A stretch of DNA of 64,000 nt from Streptomyces flavidovirens DSM 40150 (GTDB lineage Bacteria; Actinomycetota; Actinomycetes; Streptomycetales; Streptomycetaceae): the NCBI RefSeq assembly GCF_000429085.1, contig NZ_AUBE01000013.1, forward strand, positions 62,001 through 126,000, written 5' to 3'. Every line of letters starts with the position of its first letter. Position 1 is the stretch's first letter. A program made the translations under genes and the position numbers. Shown here piece after piece: positions 43,169 to 51,901 of the stretch. The notes under the pieces were generated by a model that ran no database searches, was not told where the DNA came from, and saw only the letters and a list, made by a program, of their open reading frames with translations.

Positions 43169-44896
43169 ATGGCTCTCCGATCACACTCACGCCCACGCCC
43201 ACAAGCACGCTCACTCTCACGTTCCGCGACCAGTGGACCGGGCCGTACCCCGGCCTCCGAGGCCCGGTCGGCTGATGTCCGGGCCCGCCATGGGCACGGC
43301 CGAAAGGGACGCCGCCTGCGCCGCGCGCTTCACGACTCCGCCGCGTCCGCGGCCTTACGCCGCCGCGCGGAGGCACTCTTCGAGCCCCCGCCACGCAGCA
43401 CCATCCCGCCGACCACGGCCGCCCCTGCGACTGCGGCTCCGCTCCCGGCCCCGGCTTCGCCTCCCGCTCTGGCTCGGGCTGCGGCTGCGGCCTCGGCTTC
43501 GGCTCCGGCTCGGGCTGCGGCTGCGGCCTCGGCTTCGGCTCCGGCTCGGGCTGCGGCCGCGGCCTCGGCTTCGGCTTCGCTTCCGGCATCGGTTCCGGCT
43601 TCGGCTTCGCCTCCCGCTCCCGCTCTGGCTGCGGCCTCGGGTTCGCCTCCGGCGCCGGCTTCGTTCCCGGACTCGCCTCCGGCCCCGGCCTCGGTCTCGG
43701 CTTCGCCTTCGGCTCGCGCTTCGGCTGAGGCTTCGCCTCCGGTGCCGACCCCGGCTTCGCTCCCGGCCTCGGCTCCGGCTTCGCCTTCGCCTCCGGCTCT
43801 GGCTCGGGCTGCGGCCGCGGCCTCGGCTTCGCTCCCGGCCTCGGTTCCGGCTCCGCTCCTGGGCTCGCCTCCGACCCCGGTCTCGGCTTCGCCTTCGGGG
43901 CTGGCTCCGGCTTCGCCTCCGGTGCCCGCCCCCGCTTTACTCCCGGCCTCGGCTTCGCCTCCGGCTCGGGCTGTGGCCTCGGGTGCGCCTCCAACACCGG
44001 CTTCGGTCTCGGACTCGGCTTTGGCATCGGCGGGTGCTCCTGCGGGGGCAGGGCGTCCGCAGGCGGCGTCGGCTGTGGGGGCTGGGGCCTCCTGGGTAGC
44101 GGTGGTGGGTCCGGAGGCCGGGCCGGAGGTGTCGGTGCGGGGGCCGGTAGTGGACGGTGCTGAGGGCGGCGTAGCGGGCCGTGGTGGTGGTTGGGGGCGG
44201 CTGCGGGCGGCCGTGCGGGAGCGGTTGCCGGTCTGGGTGCAGTCGCGGTGCGGGCTTGAACCCAAGACGCTGGCCGCGCTGGCCGTGGTCCTTGCCGTGG
44301 CCGCCGCGTTCGCCGCTCAGCACTTCTGGGCCGGGCGGCCACAGCCCGTACAGCCTCCGCAGGTTGTCGGCGAGGAGCTGACCGAAACGCCGCCGGAACC
44401 GTCACCGGGGCCGCCTCCGACGGCAGTCGGCGGTGAGCCCGCCGGCCAGGGGCGCATCGTCGTCGACGTGAGCGGCAAGGTACGCCAGCCCGGCATCCAC
44501 CGGCTGCCGGCGGGCTCGCGGGTCGCCGACGCGCTGCGGGCCGCGGGTGGCGTCAAGGCGGACGCGGACACCGCCGGGCTCAACCGGGCGCGCCTGCTCA
44601 TGGACGGCGAGCAGGTGGTCGTGGGGGTTCCCGCGCCATCCGGGACCGCCGGAACGGCTGCCGCCGGCGGCAGCGGTGCCGCGGCGGCGGCCGGTGGGCC
44701 CGCGGGCCCGGTCGGCCTGAACGCCGCCACCGCCGAGCAGTTGGAGACGCTGCCCGGCGTCGGTCCCGTACTGGCACAGCACATCATCGACTACCGGACC
44801 GCGCACGGCGGGTTCCGCTCGGTCGACGAACTCCGCGAGGTCAAGGGGATCGGCGACCGCCGGTTCGCGGATCTACAGCCCCTCGTACGGCCATGA
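43169..44896 (+). CDS. ComEA-type DNA-binding protein with expanded Ala/Ser/Pro repeat region
   Basis: A 575-aa protein whose C-terminal part is a standard ComEA: a transmembrane helix (about residues 372-395), a SLBB domain (about 428-480, IVVDVSGKVRQPGIHRLPAGSRVADAL) and a helix-hairpin-helix domain (about 510-573, LNAATAEQLETLPGVGPVLAQHIIDYR). The N-terminal 360 residues are cytosolic. Of these, about 95-310 are an Ala/Ser/Pro repeat tract made of degenerate GCT/TCG/CCG hexamers, including a 36-bp unit repeated almost three times. Usual Streptomyces ComEA is about 300-400 aa. A TTA codon lies at 43937 (residue 257), within the tract. ATG 43169 is 8 nt after TACCGT. The stop overlaps comEC as ATGA. 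Confidence 0.88.
   Translation: MALRSHSRPRPQARSLSRSATSGPGRTPASEARSADVRARHGHGRKGRRLRRALHDSAASAALRRRAEALFEPPPRSTIPPTTAAPATAAPLPAPASPPALARAAAAASASAPARAAAAASASAPARAAAAASASASLPASVPASASPPAPALAAASGSPPAPASFPDSPPAPASVSASPSARASAEASPPVPTPASLPASAPASPSPPALARAAAAASASLPASVPAPLLGSPPTPVSASPSGLAPASPPVPAPALLPASASPPARAVASGAPPTPASVSDSALASAGAPAGAGRPQAASAVGAGASWVAVVGPEAGPEVSVRGPVVDGAEGGVAGRGGGWGRLRAAVRERLPVWVQSRCGLEPKTLAALAVVLAVAAAFAAQHFWAGRPQPVQPPQVVGEELTETPPEPSPGPPPTAVGGEPAGQGRIVVDVSGKVRQPGIHRLPAGSRVADALRAAGGVKADADTAGLNRARLLMDGEQVVVGVPAPSGTAGTAAAGGSGAAAAAGGPAGPVGLNAATAEQLETLPGVGPVLAQHIIDYRTAHGGFRSVDELREVKGIGDRRFADLQPLVRP
43471..43575 (+). repeat. 36-bp tandem repeat within comEA
   Basis: Two perfect adjacent 36-bp units (43471-43506, 43507-43542) and a third, nearly complete, diverged unit (to about 43575). 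Each encodes the 12 residues ARAAAAASASAP. They are embedded in a longer hexanucleotide-like GC repeat tract from about 43440 to 44090. No spacers are present, so this is not a CRISPR. Confidence 0.9.
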
Positions 44897-47418
44897 CGCG
44901 CCCGGCGGTTCACATCGCGTCCGGACATCGGCTGGGCGCCTCCGACCCCTGGCAGGAGGGGGCCGCGGACCTGCGCCTCGTGCCGCCCGCGCTGGCGGCG
45001 TGGGTCGCGGCCGCGGTGGCGGTGGGCACCTCGGGCCGCTGGGCGGCCGGGTTCGCGGTGGTGTGCGTGGGCGTGGCGGCCGGGCTGCTGCTGGTCAGGG
45101 CGTTGCGGGAGGGGCGGAGGCCTGGGGTCCGGCGCGGACTGAGCGCCACGGCCGTCGCCGCCGCGTTGCTGTGCGCGGCGGCGGGCGCCACCTCGGCCGG
45201 GCTGCACGCGGCCGATCTGCACCGCGGCCCCGTGCCGGGCCTGGCGCGCCAGTACGCGCAGGTCACAGCCGAGCTGACGGTCACCTCGGACGCCCGCGCC
45301 ACCCGGTCGGCGGTGCGCGGTGACCATACGCTGCCGAGGTCGCTCGTGCTCAACGCCGACATCACACGCGTCACACCGGTCGCCCGCGACACCGGGCCCG
45401 TCCGGGCGTCGACCCACGTCCGTACGCCGGTCCTGGTGATCGCACCGGCCCGTGGGCCGGCGGTGTCCCGGTGGCAGCGGCTGCTGCCGTCCACCGGGCT
45501 GCGGCTCACGGCGCGACTCGCACCGCCGGCGCACGGCGGTGGCGGTGAACGCGTCGCCGCAGTGGTACGGGTGCCGGACGGTGAACCCCCGGAAACCGTC
45601 CGCGCCCCGACTGCCGTGCAGCGCACGGCCGGTGGTCTCAGGGCCGGCCTGCGCGAGGCGACCGACGGGCTCCCACCGGACGCGCGCGCACTGTTGCCGG
45701 GGCTGGTCGTCGGCGACACCTCAAGGGTGCCGCCCGAACTGCAGGAGGCCTTCGAGGCCACCGACCTCACGCACCTTCTTGCCGTATCCGGGAGCAACCT
45801 CACCATCATCCTGATCCTGCTGATCGGGCCACCAGGCACGGCGCTGCGCGCGGAACGGGGAGGGCTCGCCCCGCGTCTCGGCATCTCCCTGCGGGCGACG
45901 GCGCTGCTAGGCGGTGCGCTCACGCTCGCCTTCGTCGTTGTGTGCCGACCGGAGCCGAGTGTGCTGCGGGCCGCGGCCTGCGGGCTCATCACGCTGCTCG
46001 CCATCGGCACGGGCCGCCGCAGGCAGCTCATTCCCGCCCTGGCCGCCGCCGTCCTGCTGCTGGTCCTGTACGACCCGTGGCTGGCCCGCAGTTACGGCTT
46101 CCTGCTCTCCGTACTGGCCACCGGCGCCCTCCTCACCATCGGGCCGCGCTGGAGCGCCGCGCTGCGGCGGCGCGGTGTGCCGCCGAGGCTCGCGGAGGTG
46201 CTGGCCGCGGCGGCCGCCGCCCAGGCGGTGTGCGCGCCCGTTGTCGCGATGATGGCGGCCAGGGTGAGCCTGGTGGCGATCCCCTGCAACCTGCTCGCCG
46301 AGTTCGCGGTGGCTCCCGCGACCGTGCTCGGGTTCGCGGCCCTGGCCGCGGCTCCGGTGGCGATGCCCGTCGCCGAGCTGCTGGCCCGGTGCGCGGGTTG
46401 GCCGGCCGGATGGATCGCCTCCGTTGCCCGCACCGGGGCCGCGCTGCCCGGCGCGGAGATCGACTGGCCGGGCGGGTGGCGTGGCGGACTGTTGCTGGCG
46501 GGCGTGACAGCGGTGGCCGTGTGCGCCGCCCGCCCGCTGCTGCGCCACCCGTGGCTGAGCGCCGCCTGCGCGCTGCTCCTGGTGCTCGCGATCCTGCGGC
46601 CGGCGCCGCTCACCCGGATGGTCACCGGATGGCCGCCGCCGGGCTGGAAGTTCGCCATGTGTGACATCGGCCAGGGAGACGCGTCCGTCCTCGCCGCGGG
46701 CGAGGGGACGGCCGTTGTCGTGGACGCGGGGCCGGACCCGCAGCGCGTCGACCGCTGCCTGCGCGCGCTCGGCGTCACCCGCGTGCCGCTCGTCCTGCTC
46801 ACCCACTTCCACGCCGACCACGTGGCGGGTCTGCCGGGTGTGCTGCGTGGCCGGGCAGTGGGCGAGATCCGGACGACGACGCTTCAGGAGCCCCTGGAGC
46901 AGAGCGTGTTCGTACGCAGGACCGCGGCTGCCGCGCGCGTGCCGTTACTGGAGACGGCACCGGGGGAGCACCGCCGGATCGGGCCGCTCTCCTGGCGGGC
47001 CCTGTGGCCGCCACCGCCACCGCCACCGTCCACGGTCCCCGAAGGGCCGAACGACGCCAGCGTCACGCTCCTCGTCCGTTCCGGTGCCCTGACCCTGTTG
47101 CTCCTGGGCGACCTCGAACCCCCCGCCCAGCAAGCGCTGCTGAGGGCCCATCCGATACTTCCGCCCGTGGACGTCCTGAAGGTCGCCCACCATGGATCGG
47201 CCTACCAGGACCCCGCCCTGCTCGCCCGCGCCCGCCCCCGGCTGGCCCTGGTCAGTTGTGGCCGGGACAACCCGTACGGCCACCCTTCGCCCCGTACGCT
47301 CACCGCACTCCGCACGGGCGGGGCCACGGTGCTGCGCACGGACACGGACGGGGCGATCGCGGTGACGGGGTCGGGACCCGGTCTGCGCGCGGTGCCGGCG
47401 GGGCGGGACGCCGTATGA
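44893..47418 (+). CDS. ComEC/Rec2-family DNA internalisation-related channel
   Basis: An 841-aa polytopic membrane protein with an N-terminal DUF4131-like region, a central Competence transmembrane domain (about 255-530, including THLLAVSGSNLTIIL), and a C-terminal metallo-beta-lactamase domain (about 585-830) with DIGQGDASVLAAG and the metal site THFHADHVAGL. Family members translocate single-stranded DNA. Most streptomycetes carry comEA-comEC but natural transformation is not established, so the role is open. ATG overlaps the comEA stop. A TTA codon lies at 46945 (residue 685, VPLLETAPG), so translation would need the bldA tRNA. It ends 43 bases before the convergent PPOX gene with no visible terminator. 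Confidence 0.93.
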   Translation: MTRPAVHIASGHRLGASDPWQEGAADLRLVPPALAAWVAAAVAVGTSGRWAAGFAVVCVGVAAGLLLVRALREGRRPGVRRGLSATAVAAALLCAAAGATSAGLHAADLHRGPVPGLARQYAQVTAELTVTSDARATRSAVRGDHTLPRSLVLNADITRVTPVARDTGPVRASTHVRTPVLVIAPARGPAVSRWQRLLPSTGLRLTARLAPPAHGGGGERVAAVVRVPDGEPPETVRAPTAVQRTAGGLRAGLREATDGLPPDARALLPGLVVGDTSRVPPELQEAFEATDLTHLLAVSGSNLTIILILLIGPPGTALRAERGGLAPRLGISLRATALLGGALTLAFVVVCRPEPSVLRAAACGLITLLAIGTGRRRQLIPALAAAVLLLVLYDPWLARSYGFLLSVLATGALLTIGPRWSAALRRRGVPPRLAEVLAAAAAAQAVCAPVVAMMAARVSLVAIPCNLLAEFAVAPATVLGFAALAAAPVAMPVAELLARCAGWPAGWIASVARTGAALPGAEIDWPGGWRGGLLLAGVTAVAVCAARPLLRHPWLSAACALLLVLAILRPAPLTRMVTGWPPPGWKFAMCDIGQGDASVLAAGEGTAVVVDAGPDPQRVDRCLRALGVTRVPLVLLTHFHADHVAGLPGVLRGRAVGEIRTTTLQEPLEQSVFVRRTAAAARVPLLETAPGEHRRIGPLSWRALWPPPPPPPSTVPEGPNDASVTLLVRSGALTLLLLGDLEPPAQQALLRAHPILPPVDVLKVAHHGSAYQDPALLARARPRLALVSCGRDNPYGHPSPRTLTALRTGGATVLRTDTDGAIAVTGSGPGLRAVPAGRDAV

Positions 47419-47461
47419 GGCAGACGGACTGGGCGTGGCCTGGACCCGGCGCACACCCGGC

Positions 47462-47917
47462 CTAGACGAGCCAGGCGCCGTCCCGCATCAGATCGCGCTC
47501 GGCCAGTTCGTTCTCCTCGCGCCACGCCTTCACGGTTCGCGGGGTGATGCGGAGATACACCCAGGGCTTCCGGTCGCGCGGGTCCCAGCCCAGCTTCGCC
47601 GTGAAGGCGTCGGCCGACTCCGTCGCCAGCTCCGTGCCCTCCACCGGCTCGGCGGCTCCCTCGATGAGCACTACGTCCCTGGTGTGGCCGAGGGAGACCC
47701 GTGCCTCGCCGGCCGGCGTCAGGTTCCGTGCCGTGGGGTTGGTCCGCCGGGTGCACACCAGGAGCGTGTCGCTGTCCCAGACGAACGACAGCGGGACCAG
47801 GCACGGCTCACCGTCGGGCGATGCCGTGGCGACCCAGAGGTCGTCGTCCTTCGCCAGCCGGTCGAGTACGTCCTGCTTGCGCTGCTCACGGGTGCGCGCC
47901 GGTTCCGTGGTCGTCAT
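47462..47917 (-). CDS. Pyridoxamine 5'-phosphate oxidase-like (split-barrel flavin/F420) protein
   Basis: A 151-aa PPOX-superfamily protein. The split-barrel strands are visible in LWVATASPDGEPCLVPLSFVWDSDTLLVCTRRTNPTARNL and ARVSLGHTRDVVLIEGAAEPVEG. Members of this size in actinobacteria bind F420 or FMN; the cofactor cannot be decided here. ATG 47917 is 6 nt after TAGCGT on the minus strand, without a Shine-Dalgarno. The array of 11-bp repeats at 47963-48017 lies just upstream, within 50-100 bases of its start. Confidence 0.85.
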   Translation of the reverse strand: MTTTEPARTREQRKQDVLDRLAKDDDLWVATASPDGEPCLVPLSFVWDSDTLLVCTRRTNPTARNLTPAGEARVSLGHTRDVVLIEGAAEPVEGTELATESADAFTAKLGWDPRDRKPWVYLRITPRTVKAWREENELAERDLMRDGAWLV

Positions 47918-47962
47918 GTCCGCACGCTATCGACGGCTCACCCCCGCGGGCCTCGGGCAACC

Positions 47963-48017
47963 GGCCTAGGACCCACCCAGGACGGGCCTAGGACCGGCAT
48001 AGGACCGGCCTAGGACC
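47963..48017. repeat. Array of five 11-bp units with CCTAGG cores
   Basis: Five contiguous 11-bp units: GGCCTAGGACC (47963-47973), a diverged CACCCAGGACG, GGCCTAGGACC, GGCATAGGACC and GGCCTAGGACC (48007-48017). Three contain the palindrome CCTAGG, notable since CTAG is rare in this genome. The period equals about one helical turn. It fills the gap between two minus-strand genes. Confidence 0.85.
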
Positions 48018-48024
48018 GCGGTGG

Positions 48025-48270
48025 TCACGGCCGTTCGAGCCAGCCCTCGTACTCGCCGGCCAGCGCGTGCAGCGCGTCGGCGTCGAGCCGTCGGTTCGGG
48101 TCCTCGACCACGACCAGCCACTGCGCGTCCTCGGCGTCGTCCTCGCCGGACAGCGCGTCCCGTACGAGCTGTGGCTCGTCCACGGCTCCGAAGCGCTCGC
48201 AGACTTCCACGGCCACCTCCTCGGCGGCGTCCCGGTCGGGCAGTACGAGTACGTGTCTCACATCGCTCAC
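48025..48270 (-). CDS. Small acidic hypothetical protein
   Basis: An 81-aa protein from GTG 48270 to TGA at 48027-48025. It begins VSDVRHVLVLPDRDAAEEVAVEVCERFGAVDE and continues PQLVRDALSGEDDAEDAQWLVVVEDP, an alpha/beta pattern with high Asp/Glu content. I recall homologues of the same length beside holA in other Streptomyces, so I treat it as a real gene although function is unknown. GGAG lies 9 nt upstream of the GTG. It is divergent from holA with a 57-bp gap and is followed by the 11-bp repeat array. Confidence 0.7.
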   Translation of the reverse strand: MSDVRHVLVLPDRDAAEEVAVEVCERFGAVDEPQLVRDALSGEDDAEDAQWLVVVEDPNRRLDADALHALAGEYEGWLERP

Positions 48271-48327
48271 CTGCCCATTCTCCAACACGGACGGCGCTGT
48301 CAGTGGCTCATGGGATGCTGGACCACG

Positions 48328-49311
48328 ATGGCCACCAGGAAGAATTCGACCGACGATCCGCTCGCCCCCCTCACCCTCGCCGTGGGGCAGGAGGACCTGC
48401 TGCTCGACCGCGCCGTGCAGCAGGTGGTGGCGGCCGCCCGCGCCGCCGACGCCGACACCGACGTACGCGACCTCACGCCCGACCAGTTGCAGCCCGGCAC
48501 CCTCGCCGAGCTGACCAGTCCTTCGCTCTTCGCCGAGCGCAAAGTCGTCGTCGTGCGCAGCGCGCACGACCTCTCCGCCGACACGATCAAGGACGTGAAG
48601 GCCTACCTCGAAGCCCCGGCCGAGGAGATCACTCTCGTACTGCTCCATGCGGGTGGTGCCAAGGGCAAGGGGCTGCTCGACGCGGCGCGCAAGGCCGGGG
48701 CCCGCGAGGTCGCCTGTCCCAAGACCACCAAGCCCGCCGAGCGCCTGTCGTTCGTACGGTCGGAATTCCGGGCGCTGGGGCGCTCCGCCACACCCGAGGC
48801 GTGCCAGGCCCTCGTCGACTCCATCGGCAGTGACCTGCGCGAGCTGGCCAGTGCCGTGGCCCAGCTCGTCGCCGACGTCGAGGGGACCATCGACGAGGCG
48901 GTCGTAGGGCGGTACTACACGGGCCGCGCCGAGGCCTCCAGCTTCACGGTCGCCGACCGCGCCGTGGAGGGCCGGGCGGCCGAGGCCCTGGAGGCCCTGC
49001 GCTGGTCGCTGTCGACCGGCGTCGCTCCTGTCCTGATCACCAGCGCCCTGGCCCAGGGGGTCCGGGCCATCGGCAAGCTGTCCTCAGCCCGCGGCGGCCG
49101 CCCCGCCGACCTCGCCCGCGAGCTCGGCATGCCCCCGTGGAAGATCGACCGCGTACGGCAGCAGATGCGCGGCTGGACACCGGACGGTGTGGCGCTCGCG
49201 CTGCGGGCCGTCGCCGAGGCCGACGCCGGCGTCAAGGGCGGCGGCGACGACCCGGAGTACGCGCTGGAGAAGGCGGTCGTCACCGTCGCCCGCGCCGCCC
49301 GCCACCGGTAG
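48328..49311 (+). CDS. holA: DNA polymerase III subunit delta
   Basis: A 327-aa clamp-loader delta subunit (HolA), which opens the beta sliding clamp. The sequence begins MATRKNSTDDPLAPLTLAVGQEDLLLDRAV, typical of actinobacterial HolA, and contains ERKVVVVRSAHDL and the AAA+-like lid and collar regions (VADVEGTIDEAVVGRYY, MPPWKIDRVRQQMRGW). ATG 48328 is chosen over the in-frame ATG 48310 as it gives the conserved N-terminus. The hexamer GATGCT lies 8 nt upstream. A strong terminator follows. Confidence 0.93.
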   Translation: MATRKNSTDDPLAPLTLAVGQEDLLLDRAVQQVVAAARAADADTDVRDLTPDQLQPGTLAELTSPSLFAERKVVVVRSAHDLSADTIKDVKAYLEAPAEEITLVLLHAGGAKGKGLLDAARKAGAREVACPKTTKPAERLSFVRSEFRALGRSATPEACQALVDSIGSDLRELASAVAQLVADVEGTIDEAVVGRYYTGRAEASSFTVADRAVEGRAAEALEALRWSLSTGVAPVLITSALAQGVRAIGKLSSARGGRPADLARELGMPPWKIDRVRQQMRGWTPDGVALALRAVAEADAGVKGGGDDPEYALEKAVVTVARAARHR

Positions 49312-49338
49312 CCCCCAAGCCGCGCGTGACAGGAACGA

Positions 49339-49387
49339 CGAAGGCCCCGGCCGCCGTCCTGGGGAGGACGGGCGGCCGGGGCCTTCG
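49339..49387 (+). terminator. holA terminator
   Basis: A 22-bp stem with a single bulged G (arms 49339-49360 and 49365-49387) and a GGGG loop, 28 bases after the holA stop. Confidence 0.9.
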
Positions 49388-49545
49388 CGTGAAGCCCTGA
49401 AGCCTGTCAAAGCTTTGCTGCGCCGCACCCGCGTGGCGAACGCAGGCCGCGTGCGGCGCGGAGGTGCCGGATCAGGAGCGGAAGAGAGGGCCCGCTGAGT
49501 CCCTACCGGCGGTCAAGCAGGTCAATCAAGTGAGCAGGTGAGTGC

Positions 49546-49812
49546 TCAGCCCTGGAGGGAGGCAACCTTGTGCGCCAGCGCCGACTTCTTGTTGGCGGCG
49601 GCGTTCTTGTGGATGACTCCCTTGGAGACTGCCTTGTCGAGCTTGCGGGAAGCCTCGCGGACGGCCACGGTGGCCTTCTCGAGGTCACCAGCGGTGACAG
49701 CCTCACGGGCCTTGCGGATCGACGTCTTGAGCGAGGACTTGACGGCCTTGTTGCGCAGGCGCGCCTTCTCGTTCGTCTTGTTCCGCTTGATCTGGGACTT
49801 GATGTTCGCCAC
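49546..49812 (-). CDS. rpsT: 30S ribosomal protein S20
   Basis: An 88-aa S20 protein that binds the 5' domain and 3' minor domain of 16S rRNA. The GTG at 49812 begins ANIKSQIKRNKTNEKARLRNKA; GAGG lies 7 nt upstream. The whole protein is Lys/Arg/Ala helical as expected. The upstream in-frame extension to 49929 is noncoding leader. It is divergent from lepA and has its own promoter about 90 bases upstream. Confidence 0.97.
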   Translation of the reverse strand: MANIKSQIKRNKTNEKARLRNKAVKSSLKTSIRKAREAVTAGDLEKATVAVREASRKLDKAVSKGVIHKNAAANKKSALAHKVASLQG

Positions 49813-49899
49813 GAAAGAGCCTCTACAGGTTCGTTGGATCTTCGATTCGTGTCCCGCCGGCCGGAGACCTGCTCCGAGGGTTGTGAGACACAGCTGCTC

Positions 49900-49929
49900 A
49901 GCGTACCAGCGGCCCGCCGCACGGCCCAA
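49900..49929 (-). promoter_or_regulatory. rpsT promoter
   Basis: On the minus strand, TTGGGC (49929-49924) and TACGCT (49905-49900) are spaced 18 bp. The predicted start near 49893 gives an 80-nt leader containing a GC-rich potential hairpin before rpsT, where S20 feedback control might act. Confidence 0.6.
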
Positions 49930-50005
49930 ACCGAGGCCCGCCCGCCGTCCGTGGGACCATGGAAGCTACGTATCGATCCAACATCGCCCCGAGACGAGAC
50001 CCTGC

Positions 50006-51871
50006 GTGCCCGCGACTCCTACCAACGTGCCCGAGCCGAGCCGTACCGACCCGGCGCTGATCCGCAACTTCTGCATCATCGCGCACATCGACCACGGCAA
50101 GTCCACGCTCGCCGACCGGATGCTCCAGCTGACCGGTGTGGTCGACCAGCGGCAGATGCGTGCTCAGTATCTCGACCGTATGGACATCGAGCGCGAGCGC
50201 GGTATCACGATCAAGTCCCAGGCGGTACGGCTGCCCTGGGCGCCCAACGAGGGCCCGGACGTGGGAAACACCCACATCCTGAACATGATCGACACGCCTG
50301 GCCACGTGGACTTCACATACGAGGTGTCGCGGTCGCTCGCCGCGTGCGAGGGCACGGTGCTCCTCGTCGACGCCGCCCAGGGCATCGAGGCGCAGACCCT
50401 CGCCAACCTCTACCTGGCGATGGAGAACAACCTCACGATCGTTCCCGTACTGAACAAGATCGACCTGCCGGCCGCCCAGCCGGAGAAGTTCTCCGAGGAG
50501 CTGGCCAACCTCATCGGCTGCCAGCCCGAGGACGTACTCAAGGTCTCGGCGAAGACCGGCCTCGGCGTGGACGCGCTCCTCGACCGCGTCGTACGCGACA
50601 TCCCGCACCCGGTCGGCGACGCCGACGCGCCCGCCCGCGCCATGATCTTCGACTCGGTCTACGACTCGTACCGCGGCGTCGTCACCTATGTACGTGTCAT
50701 CGACGGCGGGCTCAACAAGCGCGAGCGCATCCGGATGATGTCCACCAACGCGACCCACGAGCTGCTGGAGATCGGCGTCTCCTCTCCCGAGATGACGCCG
50801 TCCGACGGCATCGGCGTCGGCGAGGTCGGCTACATCATCACGGGCGTGAAGGACGTCCGTCAGTCCAAGGTCGGTGACACGATCACCTCCCTGCACAAGG
50901 GCGCCACCGAGGCCCTGGGCGGCTACAAGGACCCGAAGCCGATGGTCTTCTCGGGTCTGTATCCGCTGGACGGCTCCGAGTACCCCGACCTGCGCGAGGC
51001 CCTCGACAAGCTCCAGCTCAACGACGCCGCCCTGGTGTACGAGCCGGAGACCTCCGCGGCGCTCGGCTTCGGCTTCCGCGTCGGCTTCCTCGGCCTGCTG
51101 CACCTCGACGTGATCCGCGAGCGCCTGGAGCGCGAGTTCGGGCTCGACCTGATCGCCACCGCGCCCAACGTGGTCTACCGGGTCGTCATGGAGGACGGCA
51201 AGGAGCACACGGTCACCAACCCGAGCGAGTTCCCCGAGGGCAAGATCTCGGACGTGTACGAGCCGGTCGTACGGGCCACGATCCTCGCCCCCAGCGAGTT
51301 CATCGGCGCGATCATGGAGCTCTGCCAGACCCGCCGCGGCACGCTGCTGGGCATGGACTACCTCTCCGAGGACCGCGTCGAGATCCGCTACACCCTCCCG
51401 CTCGCGGAGATCGTCTTCGACTTCTTCGACCAGCTGAAGTCCAAGACGCGCGGTTACGCCTCCCTCGACTACGAGCCCACCGGCGAGCAGTCCGCGTCGC
51501 TCGTCAAGGTCGACATCCTGCTCCACGGCGACCGGGTCGACGCCTTCTCGGCCGTCACGCACAAGGACGCGGCGTACGCGTACGGCGTGCGGCTCGTCGC
51601 CAAGCTGCGCGAGCTCATCCCGCGCCAGGCCTTCGAGATCCCGATCCAGGCGGCCATCGGCTCCCGCGTCATCGCGCGCGAGACCATCCGCGCCATCCGC
51701 AAGGACGTCCTCGCCAAGTGTTACGGCGGTGACATCTCCCGTAAGCGGAAGCTGCTGGAGAAGCAGAAGGAAGGCAAGAAGCGGATGAAGATGGTCGGCA
51801 GCGTGGAAGTGCCGCAGGAGGCCTTCATCGCGGTGCTGTCCAGCGACGACTCCGGCGGCAAGAAGAAGTAG
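50006..51871 (+). CDS. lepA: Elongation factor 4 (LepA)
   Basis: A 621-aa translational GTPase that acts on stalled or misplaced ribosomes. G-domain motifs are IAHIDHGKSTLADRM, the switch I arginine-rich REGITIKSQ-type segment, DTPGHVDF and NKIDLP. The LepA-specific C-terminal domain ends SRKRKLLEKQKEGKKRMKMVGSVEVPQEAF. The frame is open back to 49538, but GTG 50006, preceded by GAGACGAG, starts the short tail before the G domain. It is divergent from rpsT, a common bacterial arrangement. Confidence 0.97.
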   Translation: MPATPTNVPEPSRTDPALIRNFCIIAHIDHGKSTLADRMLQLTGVVDQRQMRAQYLDRMDIERERGITIKSQAVRLPWAPNEGPDVGNTHILNMIDTPGHVDFTYEVSRSLAACEGTVLLVDAAQGIEAQTLANLYLAMENNLTIVPVLNKIDLPAAQPEKFSEELANLIGCQPEDVLKVSAKTGLGVDALLDRVVRDIPHPVGDADAPARAMIFDSVYDSYRGVVTYVRVIDGGLNKRERIRMMSTNATHELLEIGVSSPEMTPSDGIGVGEVGYIITGVKDVRQSKVGDTITSLHKGATEALGGYKDPKPMVFSGLYPLDGSEYPDLREALDKLQLNDAALVYEPETSAALGFGFRVGFLGLLHLDVIRERLEREFGLDLIATAPNVVYRVVMEDGKEHTVTNPSEFPEGKISDVYEPVVRATILAPSEFIGAIMELCQTRRGTLLGMDYLSEDRVEIRYTLPLAEIVFDFFDQLKSKTRGYASLDYEPTGEQSASLVKVDILLHGDRVDAFSAVTHKDAAYAYGVRLVAKLRELIPRQAFEIPIQAAIGSRVIARETIRAIRKDVLAKCYGGDISRKRKLLEKQKEGKKRMKMVGSVEVPQEAFIAVLSSDDSGGKKK

Positions 51872-51901
51872 CCACGACACGCCGCAGCGCGGAAAAAGCT
51901 T

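Noticed and set aside
43440..44090. Possible CRISPR array in the comEA tract
   Set aside because: The repeats are contiguous, coding and in frame, with no unique spacers and no cas genes.
43131..44405. Antisense frame encoding Pro-Lys/Pro-Glu repeats opposite comEA
   Set aside because: The repeat tract is open in several frames because of its hexanucleotide periodicity. Only the ComEA frame continues into recognisable domains and the comEC coupling.
49813..50005. N-terminal extension of lepA from 49538 and of rpsT to 49929
   Set aside because: Both would read through the divergent promoter region and add sequence absent from these highly conserved proteins.
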